Positions 7,261 to 16,565 of a stretch of 50,490 nt of DNA are shown here, piece by piece. The translations under genes and the position numbers were made by a program. Origin of the DNA: Arenibacter sp. F20364 (GTDB taxonomy: Bacteria > Bacteroidota > Bacteroidia > Flavobacteriales > Flavobacteriaceae); assembly GCF_023015905.1 (NCBI RefSeq), contig NZ_JALKBD010000032.1, forward strand, positions 1 to 50,490. The letters are read 5' to 3'. Numbering within the stretch: the stretch's first letter is position 1; the number at the start of each line of letters is the position of its first letter. Under the pieces are notes generated by a model, which did no database searches, was not told the origin of the DNA, and saw nothing but the letters and a program-made list of their open reading frames with translations.

Positions 7261-7578
7261 TTAAAGTAATGCATCAATTGCATCGGTATATACCTTTTTA
7301 GGGGAAACACCAACCTGTCTGTTCACGATTTCTCCATTTTGGAACACTAGTACAGTAGGTATATTTCTTACCCCGTATTTAGCGGCAAATTCTTGGTTGG
7401 CGTCAACATCTACCTTACCAACAACGGCTTTACCGTCATACTCGGTACTAACCTCCTCGATGATAGGACCTACCATTCTACATGGACCACACCATGCTGC
7501 CCAAAAATCCACTACTACTGGTTTATCACTTTTTAAAACTACCTCATCAAAAGTAGCATCTGTTATTTCTAATGCCAT
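7261..7578 (-). CDS. trxA: thioredoxin
   Basis: A 105-residue classical thioredoxin, a cytosolic disulfide reductase recycled by thioredoxin reductase. The active site WCGPC is at about residues 29-33 within VVDFWAAWCGPCRMVGP, and the cis-proline region is RNIPTVLVF. The size is full length and there is no signal peptide. A -7 element (TAACTTTG on the minus strand) lies at 7603-7610. The downstream terminator at 7195-7225 makes it a single-gene unit between dnaE and the DUF58 gene. Confidence 0.96.
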   Translation of the reverse strand: MALEITDATFDEVVLKSDKPVVVDFWAAWCGPCRMVGPIIEEVSTEYDGKAVVGKVDVDANQEFAAKYGVRNIPTVLVFQNGEIVNRQVGVSPKKVYTDAIDALL

Positions 7579-7602
7579 GTTTCGTTATTTTTAAATATTA
7601 TA

Positions 7603-7610
7603 CAAAGTTA
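7603..7610 (-). promoter_or_regulatory. -7 element of trxA
   Basis: TAACTTTG on the minus strand matches TAnnTTTG and lies 25 bp before the trxA ATG. No clear -33 TTG was found at the expected distance. Confidence 0.5.
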
Positions 7611-7741
7611 GACAATTATTTCGCCTTTTCCTTACTAACATTATATTCGTTTTTATTATGGGTAAATTGATAAAAACTATTCTTTTTTAACTCTTCTTAA
7701 TACAGAATGATTTCCGATAATGACATCAACCCAACAAATAC

Positions 7742-10700
7742 TTAATTTAATTTGTAATGTACGTCTTTTTCACTGAGCTGAAGAAGTAACTCGGAGGATA
7801 TTTGAATTTTTTGTTTTCTACTAGTCATGTTTACTTTTATCTGTTCCTCCATCTCATATACCACAAAACTTAGGGGATGATTCCCCTGATGCGACACCAA
7901 GGTATCCTTAAGGTCCAATATGCTTTCCTCCTTTAACTGGGAGATATCCAAGTTGATGGTGAGTTTTTTGGCAAAGGTTTCCATTACATCCTGCAACATC
8001 ATAATCATATTAAATTGCATCCTGGGATCTCCTTTTTTTCCGGTATCACGGTTTACCCATCCTTCGCGAATAAACACCTTTACATATGCGAAAGAATTGA
8101 TCATTAGGAAATGACGATATTTTAGATACTCTTCCCCAAACATTCTAAATTCAAAGGTATCCGTATAATCTTCCATGGTGAACATGGCCCATCCCTTGCC
8201 ATTTTTGGAAACTCTATGCTGCACATCGGTAATTACCCCGGCAAAGGAGACCTCTCTATTTACTATAGCCTCCAAATCATTTAAATTGGAAAGGCTCGCA
8301 TTGCAGAAGGCCTTAATCTCTGCATTAAAATCGTCCAAGGGGTGACCGGAAATATAGATTCCCACTACTTCCTTTTCCCTTCGCAATTTCCCCATGGTGC
8401 CCCATTCCTCACAGGGCGGGACCACAGGTTCCGGAATCTGTACATCACTGGCTTCGCCAAACAGACTAACTTGTGATGAATTCTCATTCTCTTGAAATTT
8501 GGCCCCATATTTAATGGCTTTTTCCAAAAAGGTAATCCCATCCCCCTCATCATAAAAATATTGCGCCCTATGGGTATCCCCAAAAGAATCGAAGCCTCCG
8601 GCAACCGCCAGATTCTCAAAGGCCTTTTTATTGGCCGCCCTTAGATCGATTCGTTTGGCCAGATCAAAAACAGACTTATAGGGTCCATCTTTCTTTCTGT
8701 TCTCTACAATGGTTTCCACCGCACCACGACCAACCCCTTTTACGGCCCCCATACCAAAACGCACGGCCCCGGCATCGTTTACGGCAAACTTGTAGTAGGA
8801 TTCGTTAACATCCGGTCCCAATACTTCCAATCCCATACGCTTACACTCTTCCATAAAGAAGGTAACCTGCTTTATATCGTTCATGTTATTGGAAAGTACC
8901 GCCGCCATATATTCTGCGGGATAATGGGCCTTACAATAAGCGGTCTGATAAGCGATCCACGCATAACAGGTAGAGTGCGACTTATTAAATGCATATGCTG
9001 CAAAGGCCTCCCAATCCTTCCAGATTTTCTCCAACTTGTCAACGGCATGACCTTTTTCCGAAGCCTGTTTTATAAACTGCGGCTTCATTTTGTCCAGGAC
9101 ATACTTTTGCTTTTTACCCATCGCCTTACGCAATACGTCGGCCTCACCTTTGGTAAAATCTGCCAGCTTTTGCGAAAGGAGCATCACCTGCTCCTGATAC
9201 ACGGTAATCCCATAAGTTTCCGCTAAATACTCCTCACAGGCATCAAGGTCATAAATAATTTCCTCTGTACCGTGTTTACGGGCAATGAAACTGGGAATAT
9301 ATTCCATTGGACCGGGGCGGTACAAAGCGTTCATGGCAATTAGATCTGCAAAAACGGTAGGTTTTAACGACCTCATGTGTTTTTGCATCCCAGGGGATTC
9401 ATACTGGAACACCCCCACGGTATCCCCCCGCTGGAAAAGCTCGTAAGTCTTTTCATCGTCCAAGGGAAAATTCTCCGGATCCAATTCTATCCCGTGTTTG
9501 GCCTTTACTATTTTAACGGTATCCTTGATCAGCGTCAAGGTCTTTAAGCCCAAGAAATCCATTTTTAGCAAGCCCGCACTTTCCACCACCGAGTTATCGA
9601 ACTGGGTACAGTACATTTCGGAATCTTTTGCCAAGGCCACCGGAACGAACTTGGTAATATCATCGGGCGTAATTATGACGCCACAAGCATGGATACCCGT
9701 GTTCCGGACGGATCCCTCCAAAATATAGGCCTGATTCAAGGTCTCGGATTCCAGACCTTCACCTTCGGAAATAGCCAGCAGTTCATTGATCTTGATCAGT
9801 TCCTCGCTGTTGAATTTTTCCCTTAGGATTTTTTCATCGATCCCAATGATCTTTTTCAACTTGGACATATTGGGGATCAGCTTGGCCATACGGTCCGCAT
9901 CTCCCAAGGGCAGATCCAGGGCCCGTGCCGTATCCCGAATGGAAGATTTTGCCGCCATGGTACCATAGGTGATGATCTGTGCCACCTGATTGGAACCGTA
10001 TTTGTCAATTACATAATCCATTACCCTACCACGGCCTTCATCATCAAAGTCGATATCGATATCGGGCATGGACACACGATCTGGATTTAAGAATCTCTCA
10101 AAAAGTAGGTCGTACTGTATGGGATCTAAATTTGTTATCCATAAGCAGTAGGCAACTGCGGAACCTGCTGCGGAACCCCGACCAGGACCAACGGACACAT
10201 CCATACTGCGGGCAGCCCTAATAAAATCCTCAACAATCAGGAAATAACCCGGATATCCTGTATTTTCAATTACCTTAAGTTCAAAATCGAGTCGCTCATC
10301 AATTTCGGGGGTAATTTCACCATATCTCTTTTTCGCCCCTTCATAGGTAATATGTCGCAGATATTTGTTTTCTCCTCGTTTACCACCATCCAATTCATCT
10401 TCTTCAAACCTAAACTCCTCCGGAATGTCAAAAGCCGGCAACAACACGTCACGGGCAAGGGTGAAGGTCTCTACCTTATCAATTACTTCCTGAATATTGG
10501 TAATGGCTTCTGGAATATCCTTGAAAAGGTCCTTCATTTCTTCTGAGGACTTGAAATAATATTCCTGGTTGGGCAATCCATATCGATACCCACGACCACG
10601 ACCTATTGGAGTGGCCTGTTTTTCCCCATCCTTTACACAAAGTAAAATATCATGTGCATGCGCATTCTTTTTTTCCTGGTAATAGGTATTGTTGGTCGCA

Positions 10701-12178
10701 ACTAATTTTATATTATGCTTTTGGGCAAACTGGATCAATACTTGGTTTACACGGTCCTCATCCTCCTGACCGTGACGCATGATCTCCATATATAGGTCGT
10801 CCCCAAAAGTCTCCTTCCACCATAGCAAAGCCTCCTCCGCTTGGTTCTCCCCAACATTCAGCACTTTACTGGGTACTTCCCCGTACAGGTTGCCCGTGAG
10901 TACAATAATATCTTCCTTGTACTGCTCTATCACCTTTTTATCGATCCGTGGAACATAATATTTACCGTCCACAAAGGCAATCGACGACATTTTGGATAAA
11001 TTTAAATACCCATTTTTATTTTTCGCCAGCATCACTATTTGATACCCGTTGTCTTTTTGGGACTTATTGGTGTGATCTTCACAAACTTGAAATTCACATC
11101 CTATAATAGGCGTAATCTCCACCTCCGGTTCCGGAAGTTCTTGCAAGGGTTCTTGCCCTTCTTCCAAAGTGCCGTTTTTTGTGGCCTCATAACGCTTTAA
11201 ATTTTCTTCGTTTCTGGCAACAACTCCTTTATTGTGGTTGATGACCCCGTTAACAAAATGAAATGCTCCCATCATATTCGCGTGATCCGTCATGGCTACC
11301 GCCGGCATTTTTGCCTTCGCGGTGGCCGAAATCAAATCAGGAATACTAATGGTCGACTGTAGAATAGAAAACTGTGTGTGATTATGGAGGTGGGCAAAGT
11401 TTGCCGTTTCCAAAGTGGCCAAATTCTCCTTTATTTCTTCTTTGGAAATTCCACCTGTATCTTTTTTCCATAAGGCATCGGCTATTTTTTTTGATGCCTT
11501 TTTAAGATTGATGTGTTTTAAACCAATTAATTGTATTTCTTGAGGATTGGCCTCCGAGAAATTCTTAAAATAATCGGGCTTAACATCCAATTGTTCTGCC
11601 GTGTATTCCTTTTTGCGGACCAATTCCAAAAAACAACGCGTAGTGGCCTCCACATCGGCTGTGGCATTGTGCGCCTCTCCAAAAGGCTCCCCAAACAAGT
11701 ATTGATGTAGCTCCGTTAAGGTGGGCAATTTGAACTTACCACCCCGTCCACCCGGAATCTGGCATAATTGTGCCGTATGTTCCGTACAAGTATCCAGCAC
11801 AGGTAATTCCTGCAAAGTATTTTCCACCTGGTACCGATAGAACTCGGCCCCCATAATATTAAGGTCGAAGCCCACATTCTGGCCCACCACAAATTTTGTC
11901 TTGGACAATGCAGCATTAAATTTTTCCAAAACAACCCCTATAGGGACACCTTCTTGCTGTGCCAGCTCGGTAGAAATACCATGAATCTGCTCGGCATCGT
12001 AGGGAATATTAAATCCATCCGGCTGTACCAAATAATCCTGACTCTCCATCAAATTACCCATGTCATCGTGCAACTGCCATGCAATTTGTATGCAGCGCGG
12101 CCAATTCTCGGTGTCCGTGTAAGGGGCATCCCAACGTTTGGGTAATCCTGTGGTTTCCGTATCAAAAATAAGGTACAT
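7742..12178 (-). CDS. dnaE: DNA polymerase III alpha subunit with N-terminal exonuclease
   Basis: The 1478-residue replicative polymerase. Residues 1-190 form a DnaQ-like DEDDh exonuclease: FDTETTG supplies the first acidic pair (D7, E9), VVGQNVGFDLNIMG the second motif, and AHNATADVEATT the His/Asp pair. A PHP domain starts near residue 265 (HLHNHTQFS; MTDHANM). The polymerase catalytic acids are in PDIDIDFDDEGR and LLKMDFLGLKTL. Helix-hairpin-helix and OB-fold regions follow (VKGVGRGAVETIV; VSFAGVITDVQHRV). The proofreading domain fused in front of DnaE is typical of Bacteroidota; most other bacteria use a separate epsilon subunit or PHP proofreading. The gene is full length with an ATG at 12176-12178. 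Confidence 0.97.
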   Translation of the reverse strand: MYLIFDTETTGLPKRWDAPYTDTENWPRCIQIAWQLHDDMGNLMESQDYLVQPDGFNIPYDAEQIHGISTELAQQEGVPIGVVLEKFNAALSKTKFVVGQNVGFDLNIMGAEFYRYQVENTLQELPVLDTCTEHTAQLCQIPGGRGGKFKLPTLTELHQYLFGEPFGEAHNATADVEATTRCFLELVRKKEYTAEQLDVKPDYFKNFSEANPQEIQLIGLKHINLKKASKKIADALWKKDTGGISKEEIKENLATLETANFAHLHNHTQFSILQSTISIPDLISATAKAKMPAVAMTDHANMMGAFHFVNGVINHNKGVVARNEENLKRYEATKNGTLEEGQEPLQELPEPEVEITPIIGCEFQVCEDHTNKSQKDNGYQIVMLAKNKNGYLNLSKMSSIAFVDGKYYVPRIDKKVIEQYKEDIIVLTGNLYGEVPSKVLNVGENQAEEALLWWKETFGDDLYMEIMRHGQEDEDRVNQVLIQFAQKHNIKLVATNNTYYQEKKNAHAHDILLCVKDGEKQATPIGRGRGYRYGLPNQEYYFKSSEEMKDLFKDIPEAITNIQEVIDKVETFTLARDVLLPAFDIPEEFRFEEDELDGGKRGENKYLRHITYEGAKKRYGEITPEIDERLDFELKVIENTGYPGYFLIVEDFIRAARSMDVSVGPGRGSAAGSAVAYCLWITNLDPIQYDLLFERFLNPDRVSMPDIDIDFDDEGRGRVMDYVIDKYGSNQVAQIITYGTMAAKSSIRDTARALDLPLGDADRMAKLIPNMSKLKKIIGIDEKILREKFNSEELIKINELLAISEGEGLESETLNQAYILEGSVRNTGIHACGVIITPDDITKFVPVALAKDSEMYCTQFDNSVVESAGLLKMDFLGLKTLTLIKDTVKIVKAKHGIELDPENFPLDDEKTYELFQRGDTVGVFQYESPGMQKHMRSLKPTVFADLIAMNALYRPGPMEYIPSFIARKHGTEEIIYDLDACEEYLAETYGITVYQEQVMLLSQKLADFTKGEADVLRKAMGKKQKYVLDKMKPQFIKQASEKGHAVDKLEKIWKDWEAFAAYAFNKSHSTCYAWIAYQTAYCKAHYPAEYMAAVLSNNMNDIKQVTFFMEECKRMGLEVLGPDVNESYYKFAVNDAGAVRFGMGAVKGVGRGAVETIVENRKKDGPYKSVFDLAKRIDLRAANKKAFENLAVAGGFDSFGDTHRAQYFYDEGDGITFLEKAIKYGAKFQENENSSQVSLFGEASDVQIPEPVVPPCEEWGTMGKLRREKEVVGIYISGHPLDDFNAEIKAFCNASLSNLNDLEAIVNREVSFAGVITDVQHRVSKNGKGWAMFTMEDYTDTFEFRMFGEEYLKYRHFLMINSFAYVKVFIREGWVNRDTGKKGDPRMQFNMIMMLQDVMETFAKKLTINLDISQLKEESILDLKDTLVSHQGNHPLSFVVYEMEEQIKVNMTSRKQKIQISSELLLQLSEKDVHYKLN

Positions 12179-12280
12179 AGAGCGGGTTTATGTGATGGGC
12201 TTGGAAGTGGTAAAAATAAGGAAATAGCCTGTACGGGAAAAGTGCATTTATCAGGAGTTATCAACGTTGGCAAAAGAACA

Positions 12281-12304
12281 AAACCAGATGTTTCCATCTG
12301 GTTT
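12281..12304 (-). terminator. terminator downstream of DUF2383-like gene
   Basis: AAACCAGATG and CATCTGGTTT form a 10-bp stem with a 4-nt loop. On the minus strand it is followed by TTGTTCTTTT. It separates the gene at 12333-12800 from dnaE. Confidence 0.8.
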
Positions 12305-12332
12305 TGCCTTTTATTAAATTACCACTTGGGAC

Positions 12333-12800
12333 CTATGCCAATTGCTCATGGATATTGGCCAAGGTCAAGGAGGATTTAATGGCATCCCTATGTCTTTTCA
12401 ACATACTTTCGGTAGATGGCGGCAGCACAAGACCCCTATCATATAAAATTTCATTATATTCCTCGAGACTTGCCTTTTCACCACGTTCAACTTCTTCCAG
12501 TAACTGTTTCTTTTCATTGGAGGCAACGGCGGCTTTAAGATTCATCCACGCTCTGTGCATATCTCCTTTTACGCTTCCATCATTTTCGGGCAATTCGCCA
12601 TATTGTAAAATTTCAGCCTTAAGCTCACGCGCAAACTCTCCCCGCTGTTCGGACCTATCCTTCAGGAATTTGTTGGTCGTTGGATTGTCTATTTTTTCCA
12701 ATGCCAATTTAAATCCTTTTTCGGCATCATAATTTTTTATCAATAGGTTGTTTAATCGATTTGAAATTTTCCCTGAATACTTCATAATATCTCTCTTCAT
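12333..12800 (-). CDS. DUF2383-like four-helix-bundle stress protein (PA2169 family)
   Basis: A 155-residue all-helical protein. The opening (NRLNNLLIKNYDAEKGFKLA) and the pattern of charged helices (EQRGEFARELKAEI, KGDMHRAWMNLKAA, RGEKASLEEYNEIL) match the DUF2383/PA2169 family, a ferritin-like four-helix bundle of unknown function often seen among stress genes. Metal ligands cannot be assigned with confidence. An alternative ATG at 12785 would remove five residues. It stands alone, with a strong terminator before dnaE. Confidence 0.8.
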   Translation of the reverse strand: MKRDIMKYSGKISNRLNNLLIKNYDAEKGFKLALEKIDNPTTNKFLKDRSEQRGEFARELKAEILQYGELPENDGSVKGDMHRAWMNLKAAVASNEKKQLLEEVERGEKASLEEYNEILYDRGLVLPPSTESMLKRHRDAIKSSLTLANIHEQLA

Positions 12801-12989
12801 TTTTAGTTAATTACATTGGTCAACGACTTTCGCTAACCCTTGTATCAAGCTAAAAGATTTATACCCTTCTCCAAATCCAAAGACCCTTTTAGTCCAAATT
12901 TAACAGCATTTCTTAAGAAATGTTAAGTTTTTTACCCTCCATAATTGAATTTTAGCCCAAATATTTGATTACCACATAAAAAGAAATAT

Positions 12990-13056
12990 TATATTTGCAC
13001 CCGCTTAGGACGAGCCTAGCGCAAAAAAGAATTAATAATCAAGGGTCGGGCACCCT
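12990..13056 (+). promoter_or_regulatory. rpsP promoter and structured leader
   Basis: A -7 element TATATTTG is at 12990-12997, with TTTG 22 bp upstream (12964-12967). The leader of about 68 nt can form two hairpins: GCTTAGG/CCTAGC (13003-13009, 13015-13020) and AGGGT/ACCCT (13042-13046, 13052-13056). Structured leaders before ribosomal-protein genes often serve autogenous control; that role is inferred here. Confidence 0.55.
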
Positions 13057-13071
13057 ACAAATTAATGTGAT

Positions 13072-13638
13072 ATGCCAGTTAGAATTAGATTACAAAGACA
13101 CGGAAAAAAAGGAAAACCTTTTTATTGGGTAGTAGCTGCGGATTCCCGCGCTAAGAGAGATGGTAAATACTTGGAAAAATTAGGTATTTACAATCCAAAT
13201 ACCAATCCTGCAACTATAGAATTGGATGTTGACAGTTCTGTAAAATGGTTGGATAACGGTGCACAGCCTTCTGAAACTGCAAAAAGAATTTTATCTTACA
13301 AAGGAGTACTTTTAAAGCACCATTTATTGGGTGGTGTTCGCAAAGGTGCCTTGACCGAAGAGCAAGTTGAAGAAAAATTCAATGCTTGGTTGGAAGAAAA
13401 AGCAAATATTGTTGGTTCTAAGGTAGATAGTTTGGCAAAAGCGGAAGCCGATGCCAAAGCTAAGGCTCTAAAAGCTGAGAAAGAGGTCAACGAAAAACGT
13501 ATGGCCGCTGCTGCAGAAGCAGAAGCTCCAGCTGCAGAAGAAGTAATTGAAGAAACTGCACCCGTAGTGGAAGAGGCTGCTGCCGAGGAAACTGCTGCAC
13601 CTGCAGATGCTCCTGAAGAGACTAAAGAAAAAGAATAG
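13072..13638 (+). CDS. rpsP: 30S ribosomal protein bS16 with acidic C-terminal tail
   Basis: A 188-residue bS16, a small-subunit assembly protein. Residues 1-80 are the conserved core (PVRIRLQRHGKKGKPFYWVVAADSR; YNPNTNPATIELD; LLKHHLLGGV). About 100 extra residues follow: a helical linker, then a tail of Ala, Glu and Val repeats (AAAEAEAPAAEEVIEE and similar) ending in TKEKE. The usual bacterial protein has 80-90 residues; long tails are known in Bacteroidota. It is followed 13 bp later by rimM, the classic S16-RimM pair. Confidence 0.97.
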   Translation: MPVRIRLQRHGKKGKPFYWVVAADSRAKRDGKYLEKLGIYNPNTNPATIELDVDSSVKWLDNGAQPSETAKRILSYKGVLLKHHLLGGVRKGALTEEQVEEKFNAWLEEKANIVGSKVDSLAKAEADAKAKALKAEKEVNEKRMAAAAEAEAPAAEEVIEETAPVVEEAAAEETAAPADAPEETKEKE

Positions 13639-13651
13639 CTAACCAGAAACG

Positions 13652-14179
13652 ATGACAAAGGAAGAGTGTTTCTACCTCGGCAAAATCGTTTCTAAACATA
13701 GCTTTAAGGGTGAGGTACTTATTAAACTGGATACCGACGAACCCGAATTGTACGAAAAAATGGAATCAGTGTTCGTTTCCCTTGGAAACAATCTGGTTCC
13801 TTTTTTTATTGAAAAAAGTCAACTTCACAAATCCAGTTTATTACGCGTACGATTTGAGGAGGTTGCGAATGAATCGGACGCCGATAAGGTTATGGGCTCT
13901 GAAATTTATCTCCCACTTAAATTTTTGCCCCAATTAAAAGGCAACAAATTCTATTACCACGAGGTAATTGGTTTTGCCATGGAAGACAAGGCCCATGGAA
14001 ATATAGGAATTATCCAAAGCATTAACGACACTACCTCGCAAGCCCTATTTGAGGTAGAAAAAGGTGACAAACAATTACTTATTCCGGTCAGGGACGAAAT
14101 AATTTCCAAAGTGGATCGTGAAAACAAAACCATTTTTGTCGACACCCCTGAAGGATTGGTAGACCTCTATTTATCCTAA
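13652..14179 (+). CDS. rimM: ribosome maturation factor RimM
   Basis: A 175-residue RimM, which binds S19 and helps mature the 30S head. The N-terminal RimM barrel begins with FYLGKIVSKHSFKGEVLIKLDTDEP. The C-terminal PRC-barrel contains FYYHEVIGFAMEDKAHGNIGII and LLIPVRDEIISKVDRENKTIFVDTPEGLVDLY. Length and both domains are complete. It starts 13 bp after rpsP and shares its promoter. The ATG start at 13652 is unambiguous. Confidence 0.96.
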   Translation: MTKEECFYLGKIVSKHSFKGEVLIKLDTDEPELYEKMESVFVSLGNNLVPFFIEKSQLHKSSLLRVRFEEVANESDADKVMGSEIYLPLKFLPQLKGNKFYYHEVIGFAMEDKAHGNIGIIQSINDTTSQALFEVEKGDKQLLIPVRDEIISKVDRENKTIFVDTPEGLVDLYLS

Positions 14180-14395
14180 ACTACCCCACTTTTTAATTTT
14201 TTCTCCCTGAAAAAGGGATGATAATTTTACCTACCTTTCTCTATCGCATTTCTTATAGATTGGAACAAAACCTATATCATTATACCCATTGTATTAATGT
14301 AAGTAAATTGTAGGTAGGATGGAACTATTCAAGGCAATGCTAAACATACCTGTAAACAACTATTCCGTATTAACGAAATTATTTTATGCCGAAAA

Positions 14396-14983
14396 ATGAT
14401 TCATCCCAAAACAGAACTTCAATTCATCAATAAGGAGATTGGCTACGGAGTAGTAGCCACTGAGTTTATTCCCGCCGGAACCATAACCTGGGTATTGGAC
14501 AGATTGGACCGTGAATTTAGCCCAATCGAAATGGAATCTTTGGAACCCCTTTATCAGTCCATTTTGGACACCTATACCTTTAGGGACAACAAGGGAAGAT
14601 TTATACTTTGTTGGGACAATGCCAGATACGTAAACCACAGTTTTAACTCCAATTGCCTTACCACAGCCTATGATTTTGAGGTAGCTATAAGGGATATCCA
14701 TGTAGGGGAACAACTTACGGACGACTATGGGTATCTGAACATTCCCCAACCCTTCAGGGGAATTGAAGAAGGCACCAAGCGCAAGGTCGTATATCCTGAT
14801 GATCTTTTGAAATATCATAAAGTGTGGGACAAAAAACTACAACAGTTATTTCCAAAAATCCCTAAATTGGAACAACCCTTAAAACCCCTGATTTCAGAAA
14901 ATCTATGGAATTTGGTAATCTCAATTTCGGAAGGCAAAAAAATGATGGATTCCATTAAGAACAACTATTATAATGGGGATTAG
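14396..14983 (+). CDS. SET domain-containing protein
   Basis: A 195-residue protein with a SET lysine-methyltransferase fold. The visible motifs are GYGVVATEFIPAGTITW (residues about 19-35), the cofactor/knot motif VNHSFNSNC (about 82-90) and GEQLTDDYGYL (about 105-115) with the catalytic Tyr. A helical C-terminal extension of about 75 residues replaces the Cys-rich post-SET region. Bacterial SET proteins may methylate ribosomal or DNA-binding proteins, but the target here is unknown. It sits alone after rimM, 216 bp downstream. Catalytic competence looks possible because NHS and DDYG are retained. Confidence 0.85.
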   Translation: MIHPKTELQFINKEIGYGVVATEFIPAGTITWVLDRLDREFSPIEMESLEPLYQSILDTYTFRDNKGRFILCWDNARYVNHSFNSNCLTTAYDFEVAIRDIHVGEQLTDDYGYLNIPQPFRGIEEGTKRKVVYPDDLLKYHKVWDKKLQQLFPKIPKLEQPLKPLISENLWNLVISISEGKKMMDSIKNNYYNGD

Positions 14984-15120
14984 CGGTACAATAACCACTT
15001 CTACAAATACAGGACTTAATTTTTGTTCCTTCACTTTCAGATATTAGACCATAACATTTCAAAATATTATTTTAGCTTTAACAAAATTGGTTCTACAGAC
15101 TTTTATCAAAATCTAAAATA

Positions 15121-16548
15121 ATGTTCAGAAGCCTACCCTTAGCTCTCCTTACCTTAATTTTATTTTCCTGTGCGGAAAAGAAAAACGAAACAAAACCAGA
15201 AATTCCACCAAACGTAATTTTAATTTTTACGGATGATCAAGGGTACCAGGATGTTGGAACATTTGGCTCACCCAATATTGAAACCCCCCATTTGGACCAG
15301 ATGGCAAATGAAGGGGTAAAACTCACCAGCTTTTACTCTGCGCAACCCATTTGCTCCGCTTCAAGGGCAGGTATCTTGACCGGCTGCTACCCCAACCGGA
15401 TTGGAATACACAACGCCTTGGGACCTGGAAGCCCGATAGGAATAAATTCATCCGAGATGACCATTGCGGAAATGCTAAAAAATAATGGATATAAAACCGC
15501 CATTTTTGGAAAATGGCATTTGGGCGATAGTCAAAAATTCTTACCCACAAGGCATGGCTTTGATGAATTTTTTGGCATCCCATACTCCAACGATATGTGG
15601 CCCTACCACCCCCAGCAAGGAGCAGTATTCAATTTTGGTCCCCTACCACTTTATGAAAATGAAAAGGTGCTGGATACACTTACGGACCAATCACAACTAA
15701 CCACCCAGATCACGGAAAGGAGTGTGGATTTTATTAATAGAAATAAAGACAACCCTTTCTTCCTATATGTACCCCATCCACAGCCCCATGTACCGCTTTT
15801 TGTATCCGATAAGTTTAAAGGAAAATCAGAAAGAGGTCTATACGGCGATGTCATTATGGAGATCGATTGGTCCGTGGGTGAAATATTGGCTGCCCTGAAA
15901 AAGAACGGCTTGGAAAACAATACTGTGGTTATCTTTACTTCGGATAATGGACCGTGGCTTTCCTATGGCAATCATGCCGGCAGTGCACTCCCCTACAGGG
16001 AAGGTAAGGGAACCGCTTGGGAAGGTGCACAGCGCGAACCCTTCATAATGAAATACCCCAACCGGATAGCCCCTGGCAAAACTATAGACATACCGGTTAT
16101 GGCCATAGATATATTACCCACCATAGCAGAAATTACGGGAGCCAAACTTCCAAATTTAACCATAGACGGGAAAAGCGCCTGGTCCTTATTCACGGGGAAA
16201 AGCGATGAAAGCCCTCAAGAGGCCTATTTCTTTTACTATCGGATAAATGAACTCATGGGAGTACGCTATGACAAATGGAAAATGTACTTTCCGCATACCT
16301 ACAGGACAATGAACGGGCAAGAGCCCGGCAAGGACGGACTTCCAGGGGAATACCGAATGATAGAAATGGAAGAAATAGAACTCTATGATGTTACAACAGA
16401 TATAAGCGAAACCAACAACGTAGCTGAAGATTTTCCGGAAGTAGTGGACAAAATAAAGGTTTTGGCCAATGAAATGCGACACGAATTAGGAGATTCCTTA
16501 CTAGACCTTGAAGGCACCAAAAATAGGGAAGCTGGAAAAGCGGACTAA
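15121..16548 (+). CDS. sulfatase, lipoprotein (formylglycine type)
   Basis: A 475-residue arylsulfatase-type enzyme of the alkaline phosphatase superfamily. A lipoprotein signal is visible (LLTLILFSCAEKK), with Cys near residue 17. The metal site starts FTDDQGYQD, and the modification motif C-S-A-S-R at C78 (ICSASRAG) is the CxAxR form converted to formylglycine. FGKWHLG and TSDNGPWLSYGNHAG are further sulfatase signatures. The enzyme probably removes sulfate from polysaccharides or other esters in the periplasm or at the surface. No maturation enzyme or glycan-utilization genes are adjacent. It ends 17 bp before a methyltransferase gene. Confidence 0.92.
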   Translation: MFRSLPLALLTLILFSCAEKKNETKPEIPPNVILIFTDDQGYQDVGTFGSPNIETPHLDQMANEGVKLTSFYSAQPICSASRAGILTGCYPNRIGIHNALGPGSPIGINSSEMTIAEMLKNNGYKTAIFGKWHLGDSQKFLPTRHGFDEFFGIPYSNDMWPYHPQQGAVFNFGPLPLYENEKVLDTLTDQSQLTTQITERSVDFINRNKDNPFFLYVPHPQPHVPLFVSDKFKGKSERGLYGDVIMEIDWSVGEILAALKKNGLENNTVVIFTSDNGPWLSYGNHAGSALPYREGKGTAWEGAQREPFIMKYPNRIAPGKTIDIPVMAIDILPTIAEITGAKLPNLTIDGKSAWSLFTGKSDESPQEAYFFYYRINELMGVRYDKWKMYFPHTYRTMNGQEPGKDGLPGEYRMIEMEEIELYDVTTDISETNNVAEDFPEVVDKIKVLANEMRHELGDSLLDLEGTKNREAGKAD

Positions 16549-16565
16549 GTTAAACTAGGCGCAAT

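Noticed and set aside
14203..14218. TCCCT/AGGGA hairpin after rimM as a terminator
   Set aside because: Only 5 bp and not followed by a clear T run.
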